A stretch of 11,367 nt of DNA, from the NCBI GenBank assembly GCA_018821745.1, contig JAHJLU010000197.1, positions 1-11,367 of the forward strand, written 5' to 3'. A program made the translations under genes and the position numbers. The notes beneath the pieces were generated by a model. That model saw nothing but the letters and a program-made list of their open reading frames with translations. It had not been told where the DNA came from and searched no databases. The stretch comes from Myxococcota bacterium (GTDB lineage: Bacteria > Myxococcota_A > Polyangia > HGW-17). This document shows positions 1 to 6,233 of the stretch, piece after piece (within the stretch, counting starts at the first letter, position 1; each line of letters starts with the position of its first letter).

Positions 1-279
1 CTGCGCAACAGTTTTCGCAACGGGGATGAATCACACCGGGCTGCGGGGCTGTTTCTGATGAGCACCATGGGCTCCATGGTGGACAGCTTCCTGCCCAGCG
101 TGATCCACAGCCTCTTCGCCCGTGATCCCCTGGTTCGGTACCAGGCGGTGCGTGCCATGGGCGGCACCTCCAGCAAGAATCCCGTGCTCAAAAAGGCCCT
201 CAGGAGAGCGCGCCGTGATCGTCTCCAGTTGGTGAAGCAGGAGGCCACCGTGGCGCTGAGGAGGCTTGGCAGCCAGTAA
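1..279 (+). CDS. HEAT-repeat protein, C-terminal fragment (5' end outside window)
   Basis: The reading frame is open from the first base to a TAA at 277-279, giving 92 residues of a protein that begins upstream. An internal ATG at 58 could be mistaken for a start, but the frame continues through it without a stop and the repeat pattern extends across it. The visible part is amphipathic helix after helix with HEAT-like signatures: a helix ending in RDPLVRYQAVRAMG and a last one reading QLVKQEATVALRRLG. Alternating Val/Ala/Leu faces and basic outer positions are typical of HEAT/PBS-lyase repeats, which serve as protein-binding scaffolds. No catalytic motif or membrane segment is seen in this part, so neither partner nor role can be named. 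The chain ends six residues after the last helix. It is followed by a 105-bp gap and then the exporter gene on the same strand. The HEAT assignment is fairly sure; the function is unknown. Confidence 0.75.
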   Translation: MRNSFRNGDESHRAAGLFLMSTMGSMVDSFLPSVIHSLFARDPLVRYQAVRAMGGTSSKNPVLKKALRRARRDRLQLVKQEATVALRRLGSQ

Positions 280-346
280 CTTCATGATCCCCCGACAGCG
301 GCACCTGCCTCGTTATCGCTCCCCATGAATGACCACGCGTCGGTTG

Positions 347-375
347 TTGCCCAAAACCGCTGGATCCGCTAAAAT
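347..375 (+). promoter_or_regulatory. Possible sigma-70-type promoter for the first RND exporter gene
   Basis: TTGCCC at 347-352 and TAAAAT at 370-375 are separated by 17 bases. The -10 hexamer matches the consensus at five of six positions and the -35 at three. Transcription would start about 6-9 bases after the -10, at 381-384, which is effectively at the ATG at 385. No Shine-Dalgarno sequence precedes that ATG and an in-frame TAA (370-372) rules out an earlier start, so a leaderless mRNA is plausible. The site is predicted by eye only. Confidence 0.35.
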
Positions 376-384
376 CCTGCCTCC

Positions 385-2613
385 ATGAACGCCCACCCCC
401 TCATTCGCCACCGAAAAGCAATTATTATCGTATTTGGGGTCACGTCGCTCATCTTCGGTCTCCTCATCCCCTTCGCAAAGATGGAGCCGGACATCCAGTC
501 AATGATTCCCGCTGACTCGGCGGTGCTCAAGAGTATGCTCCAGATTGAGCGCCGCTTCGGGTCCACGAAGACGGCCATGGTCATCTTCACCGAGGAAGAA
601 ATCGGGCCTCAAATCCTCGCGGAGTTGAAAAAATCTGCTGATCCCCTTGGCCAAATCAAGGGCGTGGACAGCGTCCAGTCCCTGGACTCCTACAGAGCCC
701 TCCTGGGATCCTCCTCCCCCGAAGAGTTTCGCCGCAAGATCAGGGAAAACCCTTTGATCTATCAGCGGCTGGCGGGAAAAAATCTAAAGAGCGCCGCCAT
801 TGTCATTCGCATCAATCCCAGAGCGGTGGAGAGTGATGTGGTTCGGGCCATTATCAAAAGTGTCCACAGAACCCGGGGGAAGAGGCCCGTGGTCTTTGGC
901 GGCATGCCCTTTGTCCATCTGCAGATTGAGAAGGATGTGCCCCGGGACATGGCCACCTTCCTGCCCGTGGGGCTTTTGCTCATGACGGCGTTTCTCTTTT
1001 TCAGTTTCCGCGAGCTGCGCGGCGTGGTCCTTCCCTTTCTGGTGGTCATCATGTCCATCTGCGTGAGCATGGGGACGCTGGTCCTCCTTGGGTGGAAGAT
1101 CCAGATGATCACTATTTTGCTCCCCGTGGTGCTCCTGGCCGTGGCCAACGACTACGGGATCCACATCATAGCCAACTACCAGGAAGAGGTGAAGGCGCTG
1201 CATGCCCAGGATAAACCCGTGGATATGGCCACGCTGGCGGTCTCGGGGTTTCGCCGGCTCCTGTGGCCCATTGTGGCCACGGGCGTGACGACCATGGCGG
1301 GACTCCTGTGTCTGACCACCCACATTATCAAGCCGGCGAGCCAGCTCGGAATTCTGGGGGCCCTGGGGATCGGGTACGCGCTGATTGTCAGCCTCTTTTT
1401 TCTGCCCGCGGTCCTCTCCCTGCTGAGCCCACCCAAAAAGCGGGTGCACAAGGAAGCCAATACACCCGGGGGACGTGCACTGCGCCTGCTGGGAGAGTTG
1501 GTCTCTGGCTATCCCAGGACACTCGTGGCCGCGAGCGTCGTCCTGGTGGTCATCATGGCCCTGGGAATCGGGCGTATCCACGTGGACTCGGATCCCGTGA
1601 GCTTCTACGGTTCAAAAAGCGCCGTGGTCAAGAGCACCGCGCTGGTTAACGCCCAGTATGGCGGGATTCAACTCATCTCTCTCATGGCCACCGGCGACAT
1701 GAAGGACCCCAAAAATCTGAGAAAAATACGGTTAATGCAGCAGAAAATAGCGACTATTCCCGGAGCATCGCGGAGCCTCAGTATCGCCGATGTGTTCGCC
1801 ATGGTGGGCAAAACCACGGGGCTCGGCAGCTCCGCCCATGAATACCTTCCCGTGGACCGCAAGGAGACCCTGAAATGGCTCAGCCTCCTCAAGGGCTTCA
1901 CCCGGGAGAAGGCGCTGGATTATCTGGTCTCTCCCGGCTGGGACAGGGCCCACCTCATGGTGCAGCTCGACCAGGGAAGCAACCGGGGGATTACCCGGAT
2001 CGCCCAAAAAATCGACAGCCTTAGGGACCCTTCCCTTTTCATCCACATGAGTGGACCGGCCATTCTCTTCTCGGACCTCATGGAGCGGGTGGTGCGGGGG
2101 CAGCTTGTCTCTCTGGCGGTCTCGCTCCTGGTGATCTCGCTGCTGGTCATGGTGTTCTTCCGCTCCGTGATGGCGGGGATTTTCGCCGCCATCCCCCTGG
2201 GTATATCGCTGGTGGTACTTTTTGGCACCATGGGATATTTCCGGATCACCCTGGACATTTCCACGGCGCTCCTCACCTCGGTGATGATCGGCGTGGGGGT
2301 TGATTACACTATCCATTTTCTGTGGCGTTACAAGGAAGAACGGGCCCGTGGGCTTGCTCCCGGTGAGGGGGTTGAGCAGACGCTGCGCACCTCGGGACGG
2401 GGGATTATCTTCAACGCCCTCTCTGTTATCCTCGGATTCTCTGTTCTGATCCTCTCCTCCTTCGAGCCCATTAAGTTTTTCGGGCTCCTCATCTTCCTCT
2501 CCATTACCGTCTGTCTCGCCGGAGCCATGATTCTCCTGCCCGCCATGGTGCTGCTCCTGAGACCCCGCTTCCTGGAGCCTCCCGCTCCCGAGCCCCTCGA
2601 CAAAACAGTCTAG
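385..2613 (+). CDS. RND/MMPL-family exporter (two-half, SSD-like)
   Basis: This 742-residue inner-membrane protein has the duplicated RND/MMPL layout. TM1 lies near residues 11-31, then a periplasmic loop to about 188, then a five-helix bundle at about 190-350. The second half repeats this, with TM7 near 379-396, a loop to about 572 and a bundle at about 574-735. Each bundle carries the family's conserved acidic TM4 motif, NDYGIHIIANYQEE (Asp256) and GVDYTIHFLWRYKEE (Asp640), expected to relay protons. Members export lipids, hopanoids or other hydrophobic compounds using the proton motive force; the substrate here is unknown. The length is shorter than tripartite AcrB-type pumps (about 1,000 residues), and no membrane-fusion or outer-membrane channel gene is adjacent, so an MMPL/HpnN/Patched-like exporter fits better. 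The start at 385 is the only one possible: a TAA lies in frame at 370-372. There is no Shine-Dalgarno sequence. Family is confident; specific role is not. Confidence 0.9.
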   Translation: MNAHPLIRHRKAIIIVFGVTSLIFGLLIPFAKMEPDIQSMIPADSAVLKSMLQIERRFGSTKTAMVIFTEEEIGPQILAELKKSADPLGQIKGVDSVQSLDSYRALLGSSSPEEFRRKIRENPLIYQRLAGKNLKSAAIVIRINPRAVESDVVRAIIKSVHRTRGKRPVVFGGMPFVHLQIEKDVPRDMATFLPVGLLLMTAFLFFSFRELRGVVLPFLVVIMSICVSMGTLVLLGWKIQMITILLPVVLLAVANDYGIHIIANYQEEVKALHAQDKPVDMATLAVSGFRRLLWPIVATGVTTMAGLLCLTTHIIKPASQLGILGALGIGYALIVSLFFLPAVLSLLSPPKKRVHKEANTPGGRALRLLGELVSGYPRTLVAASVVLVVIMALGIGRIHVDSDPVSFYGSKSAVVKSTALVNAQYGGIQLISLMATGDMKDPKNLRKIRLMQQKIATIPGASRSLSIADVFAMVGKTTGLGSSAHEYLPVDRKETLKWLSLLKGFTREKALDYLVSPGWDRAHLMVQLDQGSNRGITRIAQKIDSLRDPSLFIHMSGPAILFSDLMERVVRGQLVSLAVSLLVISLLVMVFFRSVMAGIFAAIPLGISLVVLFGTMGYFRITLDISTALLTSVMIGVGVDYTIHFLWRYKEERARGLAPGEGVEQTLRTSGRGIIFNALSVILGFSVLILSSFEPIKFFGLLIFLSITVCLAGAMILLPAMVLLLRPRFLEPPAPEPLDKTV

Positions 2614-2791
2614 CCCCGATTACAAAGCCAGCCTAACGATTGGGGGAGCCGATTTTTCAAGGGGTGGTTTGTGAACCGTGGTTACTGACGGGAGGGTCCG
2701 GTGTGGCATAAAAACCACAGAAACAAGGGGCAATTGTCACCGGGGATCCGTGGAAAATTCAACACATTTTGGGCAGTGGCAGGGAGTGTAT

Positions 2792-2820
2792 TTGCTTATT
2801 GTTGTGAAATTATAAATAAT
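2792..2820 (+). promoter_or_regulatory. Possible promoter in AT-rich region before the beta-barrel gene
   Basis: TTGCTT at 2792-2797 and AATAAT at 2815-2820 are separated by 17 bases. They sit in a markedly AT-rich stretch (about 2791-2840) inside a GC-rich neighbourhood. The -10 matches five of six consensus positions, the -35 only three. A start site near 2827 would exclude the GTG at 2701 as the translation start of the downstream gene and favour one at 2851-2881. The rest of the gene-free stretch from 2614 to 2880 shows no further gene or strong hairpin. Confidence 0.3.
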
Positions 2821-2880
2821 TACGATGCTGGTTTTATAAAGCAGGGAGCATTGGCACTCCCTTTGCGGTATTGGGTGAGC

Positions 2881-3636
2881 ATGACTACTTCAATCATTTT
2901 ATCCCTGGCAATTATGGCATTTTCCACCCAAGGCGGGCCCACTCCCACACCACAAAAAACTAAAGAAAATACAAGAAAGTCAAGTAAAATCGGCAAGAAA
3001 CCGGAACCGGAGACGATCAAAATGGGGAACCTGCCCCTGAGGGTGGTCCACGACACAGCGGATCCAAAGAAAAAACATGACGAGACACTTCCCCTCAAAA
3101 AGACTCCCGCCCGATTTATACTGGGGGTAAGTGGCAGTCAGGTCCGGTACGACACGGCCACCCTCTCGGGGCCGGGTATCGGCATGAAATTTCAGTTCCA
3201 TCCCATCATGGGGTTTGGCGTGGATTTCGGGTTCCTCCAGGATCACAACAGCGATCGCCACGATATGCGCGTTGAGCTGGGTTTCCTGCTGTACATGTTT
3301 GAAGACCCGAAATCCTTCATGAATATGTACGCCCGCGCGGCCTATGTGAACAACGTCATCTTCCTGCCGGACTCCTTCGAGACCTCGGCCAGGTCACAGT
3401 TGCAGGTGGGGGTTTCCGCGGGGCTTGGGGCGGATTATCGGCTGAGTAAATATTTCGCGGCCAACTTCGAGGCGGGCTACACCATGATCTTTCCCACCCC
3501 GGAGGATGAAGGTAGCTATGGCATCCTCGACGGCCACAAGGGGTGGTATGTGCGGATAGGGTTCTCCTTCTCCATGGACTTCACCATGACCAATGCTGCG
3601 CCGACCACACCAACCACCATTGAACCTCCCAGATAA
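2881..3636 (+). CDS. Exported outer-membrane beta-barrel protein (porin-like fold)
   Basis: From the ATG at 2881 this gives 251 residues. Residues 2-16 are a hydrophobic signal-peptide core (TTSIILSLAIMAFS). Residues 18-77 form a Pro/Lys/Thr-rich, probably disordered linker. From about residue 78 to 238 come alternating hydrophobic/polar strands with Gly and aromatic residues (FILGVSGSQ, GIGMKFQF, MGFGVDFGFL, VELGFLLYMF, WYVRIGFSFSMDF), as in small beta-barrel outer-membrane proteins. A short Thr/Pro-rich tail follows the last strand. The frame stays open back to a GTG at 2701, but those 60 codons look like intergenic DNA and would place a linker before the signal sequence. The n-region from 2881 lacks Lys/Arg, so TTG 2851, TTG 2863 or GTG 2875, which add an Arg or a few residues, remain possible. 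No start has a well-placed Shine-Dalgarno sequence. It converges on the polyferredoxin gene 41 bp downstream. The barrel fold is inferred from strand pattern; ligand or role is unknown. Confidence 0.7.
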   Translation: MTTSIILSLAIMAFSTQGGPTPTPQKTKENTRKSSKIGKKPEPETIKMGNLPLRVVHDTADPKKKHDETLPLKKTPARFILGVSGSQVRYDTATLSGPGIGMKFQFHPIMGFGVDFGFLQDHNSDRHDMRVELGFLLYMFEDPKSFMNMYARAAYVNNVIFLPDSFETSARSQLQVGVSAGLGADYRLSKYFAANFEAGYTMIFPTPEDEGSYGILDGHKGWYVRIGFSFSMDFTMTNAAPTTPTTIEPPR

Positions 3637-3677
3637 TATTGTAAAATTTCAGATCACAACGGGTCGATAGTCGGGAA

Positions 3678-4628
3678 TCAGGGGATAAAGAGGATGAAAA
3701 AGGCGGCGTGAAGGCCCGTGACCAGTGCCACGAAGAGGGGCCAGGCGTTGAATTTGAACCGCAGGAACTTCATGGAGAGGTCGTGGGAGGCGCCCCGGTC
3801 GAGACAGTCTCCGCACAGCGTGCATCCCTCGGGGACGGGGCCCCGGGACTGCGCCCCCGAGAACTGACCAAAGGGGCACTCCTGTGGGGGGACTTTTTTG
3901 CCGGAGCTTTTCACGATGGAGAAGGGAGAGATGCGGGACAGGATGGTGGTGAGAGTCCCCAGGGGACAGTAGAGGCCGCACTGCACCATGGAGCCCCGGG
4001 AGCGCGAAATCATCATGACAAAGACGGCTCCCATTACGAAAAGAAACCCCAGGGTGACGGTGACTTTCAGGGGGAAGAAGTATATGGCCGCAAATCCGGT
4101 GATCAGAACAAGGGCTGCCACGATCAGACGGGCTCTGGGGAAGGAAACCGGGGTGGCCCTGTGTTTCTTTTGGGCGGCGAAATGGTCCCACGTGCCCAGC
4201 CAGCAAAGGTGGGAGCAGAAGGCGGGCCCCGTCAACACCAGGGAGATGGCCCAGAGAAAGAGCAGGTGGGCGCCCTTTGTGGAGTCAAAGGGAGAGAAGA
4301 GGATGAACAGAGGGTGTGGCAGCGAAGGCTCCCCCCGAAAGAGCCAGGCGGAGGAGAGAAAGAGTCCCAAAAAGAGCTGCGCAAGGAAGACGAGGGAGAA
4401 GAACCGCAGGGCAATCCGCCTGACCGTTGCGTGGCGGCGGGCGTTGACCATGCGCTCCGCCAAAAAGAGGCCGTAGAGGGCGAAAATGAATGCAATGACG
4501 AGGCCCCCGTGGGGAATCCCCAGGCGTCGGGTGAGCAGCAGATCCGTGCCGAAGAGGGTGGTGACACCAAAAACGGTGCCCAGTGAGACCAGGGGTGAGA
4601 GTGGGAGGTGCCAGTAGGTTTTTTTCAT
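3678..4628 (-). CDS. Membrane 4Fe-4S polyferredoxin, NapH/CcoG/NosR-like
   Basis: This 316-residue membrane protein has about six or seven hydrophobic segments (near residues 12-32, 40-58, 72-93, 121-137, 168-186, 190-207 and 296-315). It carries the paired Cys motifs of the Fer4_5-type family: CSHLC (Cys138, Cys142) and QCGLYCPLG (Cys217, Cys221), each just after a helix. A C-terminal ferredoxin-like section then holds ECP (Cys251) and CTLCGDC (Cys269, 272, 275). Relatives pass electrons between the quinone pool and periplasmic or assembly partners (NapH, NosR, CcoG). The canonical fourth cysteine of the last motif is Gly279 (CLDRG instead of CxxxC), so Cys251 may supply the ligand. The first CX3C also lacks the usual following Pro (it is CW). 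The start ATG has GAAGG five bases upstream. The gene stands alone, convergent with the barrel gene and divergent from the protease gene, so its redox partner cannot be read from context. Confidence 0.82.
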   Translation of the reverse strand: MKKTYWHLPLSPLVSLGTVFGVTTLFGTDLLLTRRLGIPHGGLVIAFIFALYGLFLAERMVNARRHATVRRIALRFFSLVFLAQLFLGLFLSSAWLFRGEPSLPHPLFILFSPFDSTKGAHLLFLWAISLVLTGPAFCSHLCWLGTWDHFAAQKKHRATPVSFPRARLIVAALVLITGFAAIYFFPLKVTVTLGFLFVMGAVFVMMISRSRGSMVQCGLYCPLGTLTTILSRISPFSIVKSSGKKVPPQECPFGQFSGAQSRGPVPEGCTLCGDCLDRGASHDLSMKFLRFKFNAWPLFVALVTGLHAAFFILFIP

Positions 4629-4789
4629 GGATACCTTCGCCGGACCGGGCGCGCAGGGTGCAATGAGTCCGGTGAACCCCTTAATACCATAAAAGATAAT
4701 AATGGACAGCTCTCACCGGCCAAAACAATTCATGAATGACGGGGTCACTAAGTGGAAACAAAAATAGTGGTGTCAGGCGGGAATTACGG

Positions 4790-4795
4790 TATCAT
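4790..4795 (+). promoter_or_regulatory. Possible -10 element of the serine protease gene
   Basis: TATCAT (five of six matches to TATAAT) ends seven bases before the preferred ATG at 4803, so transcription would begin at or next to the start codon. No good -35 hexamer lies at the proper distance: GTGTCA at 4770-4775 is only 14 bases away. The remainder of the 174-bp divergent intergenic region (4629-4802) includes an AT-rich run at 4681-4702 containing GATAAT (4695-4700), an alternative promoter candidate. Confidence 0.22.
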
Positions 4796-4802
4796 ACCAA
4801 GG

Positions 4803-5672
4803 ATGAAGCTGATAACTCTTCTCCCCATGATATGGCTGTTGGCGGTTGGCGCATGCGGGACCTCGCCCAAGAAGGCCAACAAGGGTCACCCCAAAAACGG
4901 GAGGGGTCCCCATGTGGCGAAGAAGATTCCTAAAAAGCCCGCCATGACCATCAAGGATTTGCTGAAGACCACCGTGACCATCAAGGGATCTTGGGTTGAA
5001 TCCGATGTGTTTGTTGATGACAGGCACTCCTGGCACTGCAGTGGGGTGGTGCGAAGACACAAAAGCGAGCAACTGGAGATCGTGACCAACAAGCACTGCA
5101 CGGGTCTGTACACGCTGGCCGTGGCCGACGCGATGGGTGCCCCCGATGTAAAGAAGTGGTCCATCACCATCCACACCCACAACGACCGGACCTTTGTGGC
5201 CCAGAGTATCGCCGTGGCAAAAAATGTGGACCTGGCCATAATCACCACCGCGAAGGGGCGCTTCAAGGCCGGGCGGGATTTTCTGCTGCCGCCACCCTTT
5301 GCCACCCCTGAAGTCGGGGATGAAGTGCTGGCCATCGGGAGCCCCGTGGATCCCAAATACAGCGGGACGGTCACCTTTGGCCGGGTGAGTGCCATTCGGG
5401 AGCGCTTCATCCAGCACGACGCGGCGCTTAATCCCGGGAACTCCGGGGGGCCCCTCTACGCAAAAACCTCCGGGGGGGATTACGCCCTGGTGGGGATCAA
5501 TACCTACAAACTCATCGGGAACAAGTGGAAGGGCATCAACCTTGAGGGGTTGAGCTTCTCCATCAGTATCAAGGAGGTCTCCTCGGGGGTCTTCATCAGC
5601 GCTCCCGTGGACAAGTCCGGTGCCTGTCTGCTGATCCGTGGTCTGACGGGCAAGGGTTGTAACGTGAAATAA
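4803..5672 (+). CDS. Trypsin-like serine protease lipoprotein
   Basis: From ATG 4803 the product has 289 residues. It begins with a lipoprotein signal peptide ending in the lipobox VGAC, with Cys18 as lipidation site. Gly at +2 gives no inner-membrane retention signal, so outer-membrane anchoring is likely. A Lys/Pro-rich tether (about residues 20-50) leads to a chymotrypsin-fold domain with a full triad: His98 in VTNKHC, Asp143 in NVDLAII and Ser214 in NPGNSGGPL. Cys79 (HCSG) and Cys99, next to the catalytic His, match the Cys42-Cys58 disulphide of chymotrypsin. A second possible pair lies near the C-terminus (ACLLIRGLTGKGC). No PDZ domain follows, unlike DegP/HtrA. An upstream in-frame ATG at 4752 would add 17 residues ahead of the signal peptide and is disfavoured. 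No Shine-Dalgarno sequence is properly placed. A Cys-rich lipoprotein gene follows after 80 bp. Substrate is unknown; an active protease is likely from the intact triad. Confidence 0.88.
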   Translation: MKLITLLPMIWLLAVGACGTSPKKANKGHPKNGRGPHVAKKIPKKPAMTIKDLLKTTVTIKGSWVESDVFVDDRHSWHCSGVVRRHKSEQLEIVTNKHCTGLYTLAVADAMGAPDVKKWSITIHTHNDRTFVAQSIAVAKNVDLAIITTAKGRFKAGRDFLLPPPFATPEVGDEVLAIGSPVDPKYSGTVTFGRVSAIRERFIQHDAALNPGNSGGPLYAKTSGGDYALVGINTYKLIGNKWKGINLEGLSFSISIKEVSSGVFISAPVDKSGACLLIRGLTGKGCNVK

Positions 5673-5681
5673 ATTGCATCG

Positions 5682-5705
5682 GTTGCAGCTTGCAGCGCGG
5701 TTTTT
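5682..5705 (+). terminator. Weak candidate terminator after the protease gene
   Basis: GTTGCA and TGCAGC (5682-5687 and 5691-5696) can form a six-pair stem, including one G-T pair, around a three-base loop. GCGG and then five Ts (5701-5705) follow. The T-run is offset from the stem by four bases and the stem is short, so termination may be inefficient and the downstream lipoprotein gene could be partly co-transcribed. Confidence 0.25.
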
Positions 5706-5752
5706 CAGGGTCTGTCAGGGCAAGCGCGTGTCGATTGTTGTGAGGAGTAATC

Positions 5753-6154
5753 ATGAAGGTGACGGTATTCATGTTCCTTTTTCTGGCGGTGGCCTGTGGC
5801 CGGGAGGATCGAGAAGAGGTGAGCGGTGACACCTGTCCCTCTCCCGTGGTCTGTTCTCCCGAGGGCTATACCTTCCAGTTCGATGGAGGATGGGGGACAG
5901 CCTATGTGTGCAGCGAGGAGGAGGGGATTGGGGCCGTCTATGTTCCCCAGGCACTGAGTCTCCCCTGTGTGGCCGATGGCGACCCCTGCGGTGATCAGAC
6001 CGAAGACTGCTATGTGCCCCAGACCTGTCTCACCACATGCACGGTGGGGGAGCTGGAGTGCAGCGACGGATACGAGATGTACCATTGTGTCGATGGTGAT
6101 CGCTGCCCCGACCCCTACTGGGCCAAATCCGCCCCCGGCATCGACTGCCCCTGA
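5753..6154 (+). CDS. Small Cys-rich lipoprotein of unknown function
   Basis: The 133-residue product begins with a short lipoprotein signal peptide (MKVTVFMFLFLAVAC) whose lipobox ends at Cys15; Gly at +2 suggests the outer membrane. The mature chain has 12 further cysteines (28, 34, 53, 72, 79, 86, 92, 96, 103, 112, 118, 132), an even number that would allow six disulphides. It is acidic and rich in Gly, Pro and Asp, with spaced elements such as DGDPC, GDRCPDPYW and CSDGYEMYHC, resembling small disulphide-stabilised extracellular domains. I do not recognise a specific family. A strong Shine-Dalgarno sequence, GAGGAG at 5742-5747, lies five bases before the ATG, so the start is secure. It lies 80 bp after the lipid-anchored protease on the same strand and converges on the SpoIID-domain gene. 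It could be a surface ligand-binding protein or a partner of the protease, but nothing in the sequence proves either. Confidence 0.8.
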   Translation: MKVTVFMFLFLAVACGREDREEVSGDTCPSPVVCSPEGYTFQFDGGWGTAYVCSEEEGIGAVYVPQALSLPCVADGDPCGDQTEDCYVPQTCLTTCTVGELECSDGYEMYHCVDGDRCPDPYWAKSAPGIDCP

Positions 6155-6233
6155 ATATTCAGTTCCCATGCCGGGATGTTGCTCTGGGCCAGGTATGGGG
6201 CAGGCATGTGGCCCGATTCATGCTTTCTGTCTC

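Noticed and set aside
784..1581. 265-codon open frame on the minus strand inside the first exporter gene
   Set aside because: Its translation is rich in His, Asp, Gln and Gly with no fold-like pattern, and it lies opposite a gene with clear transmembrane helices and RND motifs.
1732..2316. 194-codon open frame on the minus strand inside the first exporter gene
   Set aside because: It has the same low-complexity His/Glu/Arg-rich composition opposite a well-supported coding frame; a by-product of GC-rich codon use.
2614..2700. GGTT-TGTG-AACC hairpin after the first exporter, considered as a terminator
   Set aside because: The stem is only four pairs and no T-run follows it.
2701..2880. GTG 2701 as the start of the beta-barrel gene
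   Set aside because: The 60 added codons read like intergenic sequence, place 60 residues ahead of the signal peptide and overlap the promoter-like region.
3708..4586. 292-codon open frame on the plus strand opposite the polyferredoxin gene
   Set aside because: The translation is Gly/Glu/Lys-rich with no hydrophobic core, while the minus strand encodes ordered membrane helices, Cys cluster motifs and a Shine-Dalgarno-preceded start.
4773..5417. 214-codon open frame on the minus strand opposite the protease gene
   Set aside because: The plus strand has a signal peptide, lipobox and a full catalytic triad; the minus-strand product is a Gly/His-rich shadow.
6167..6211. Inverted repeat CATGCC ... 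GGCATG between the convergent genes, considered as a terminator
   Set aside because: The loop is about 30 bases and no T-run follows the stem on either strand, so it does not fit an intrinsic terminator.
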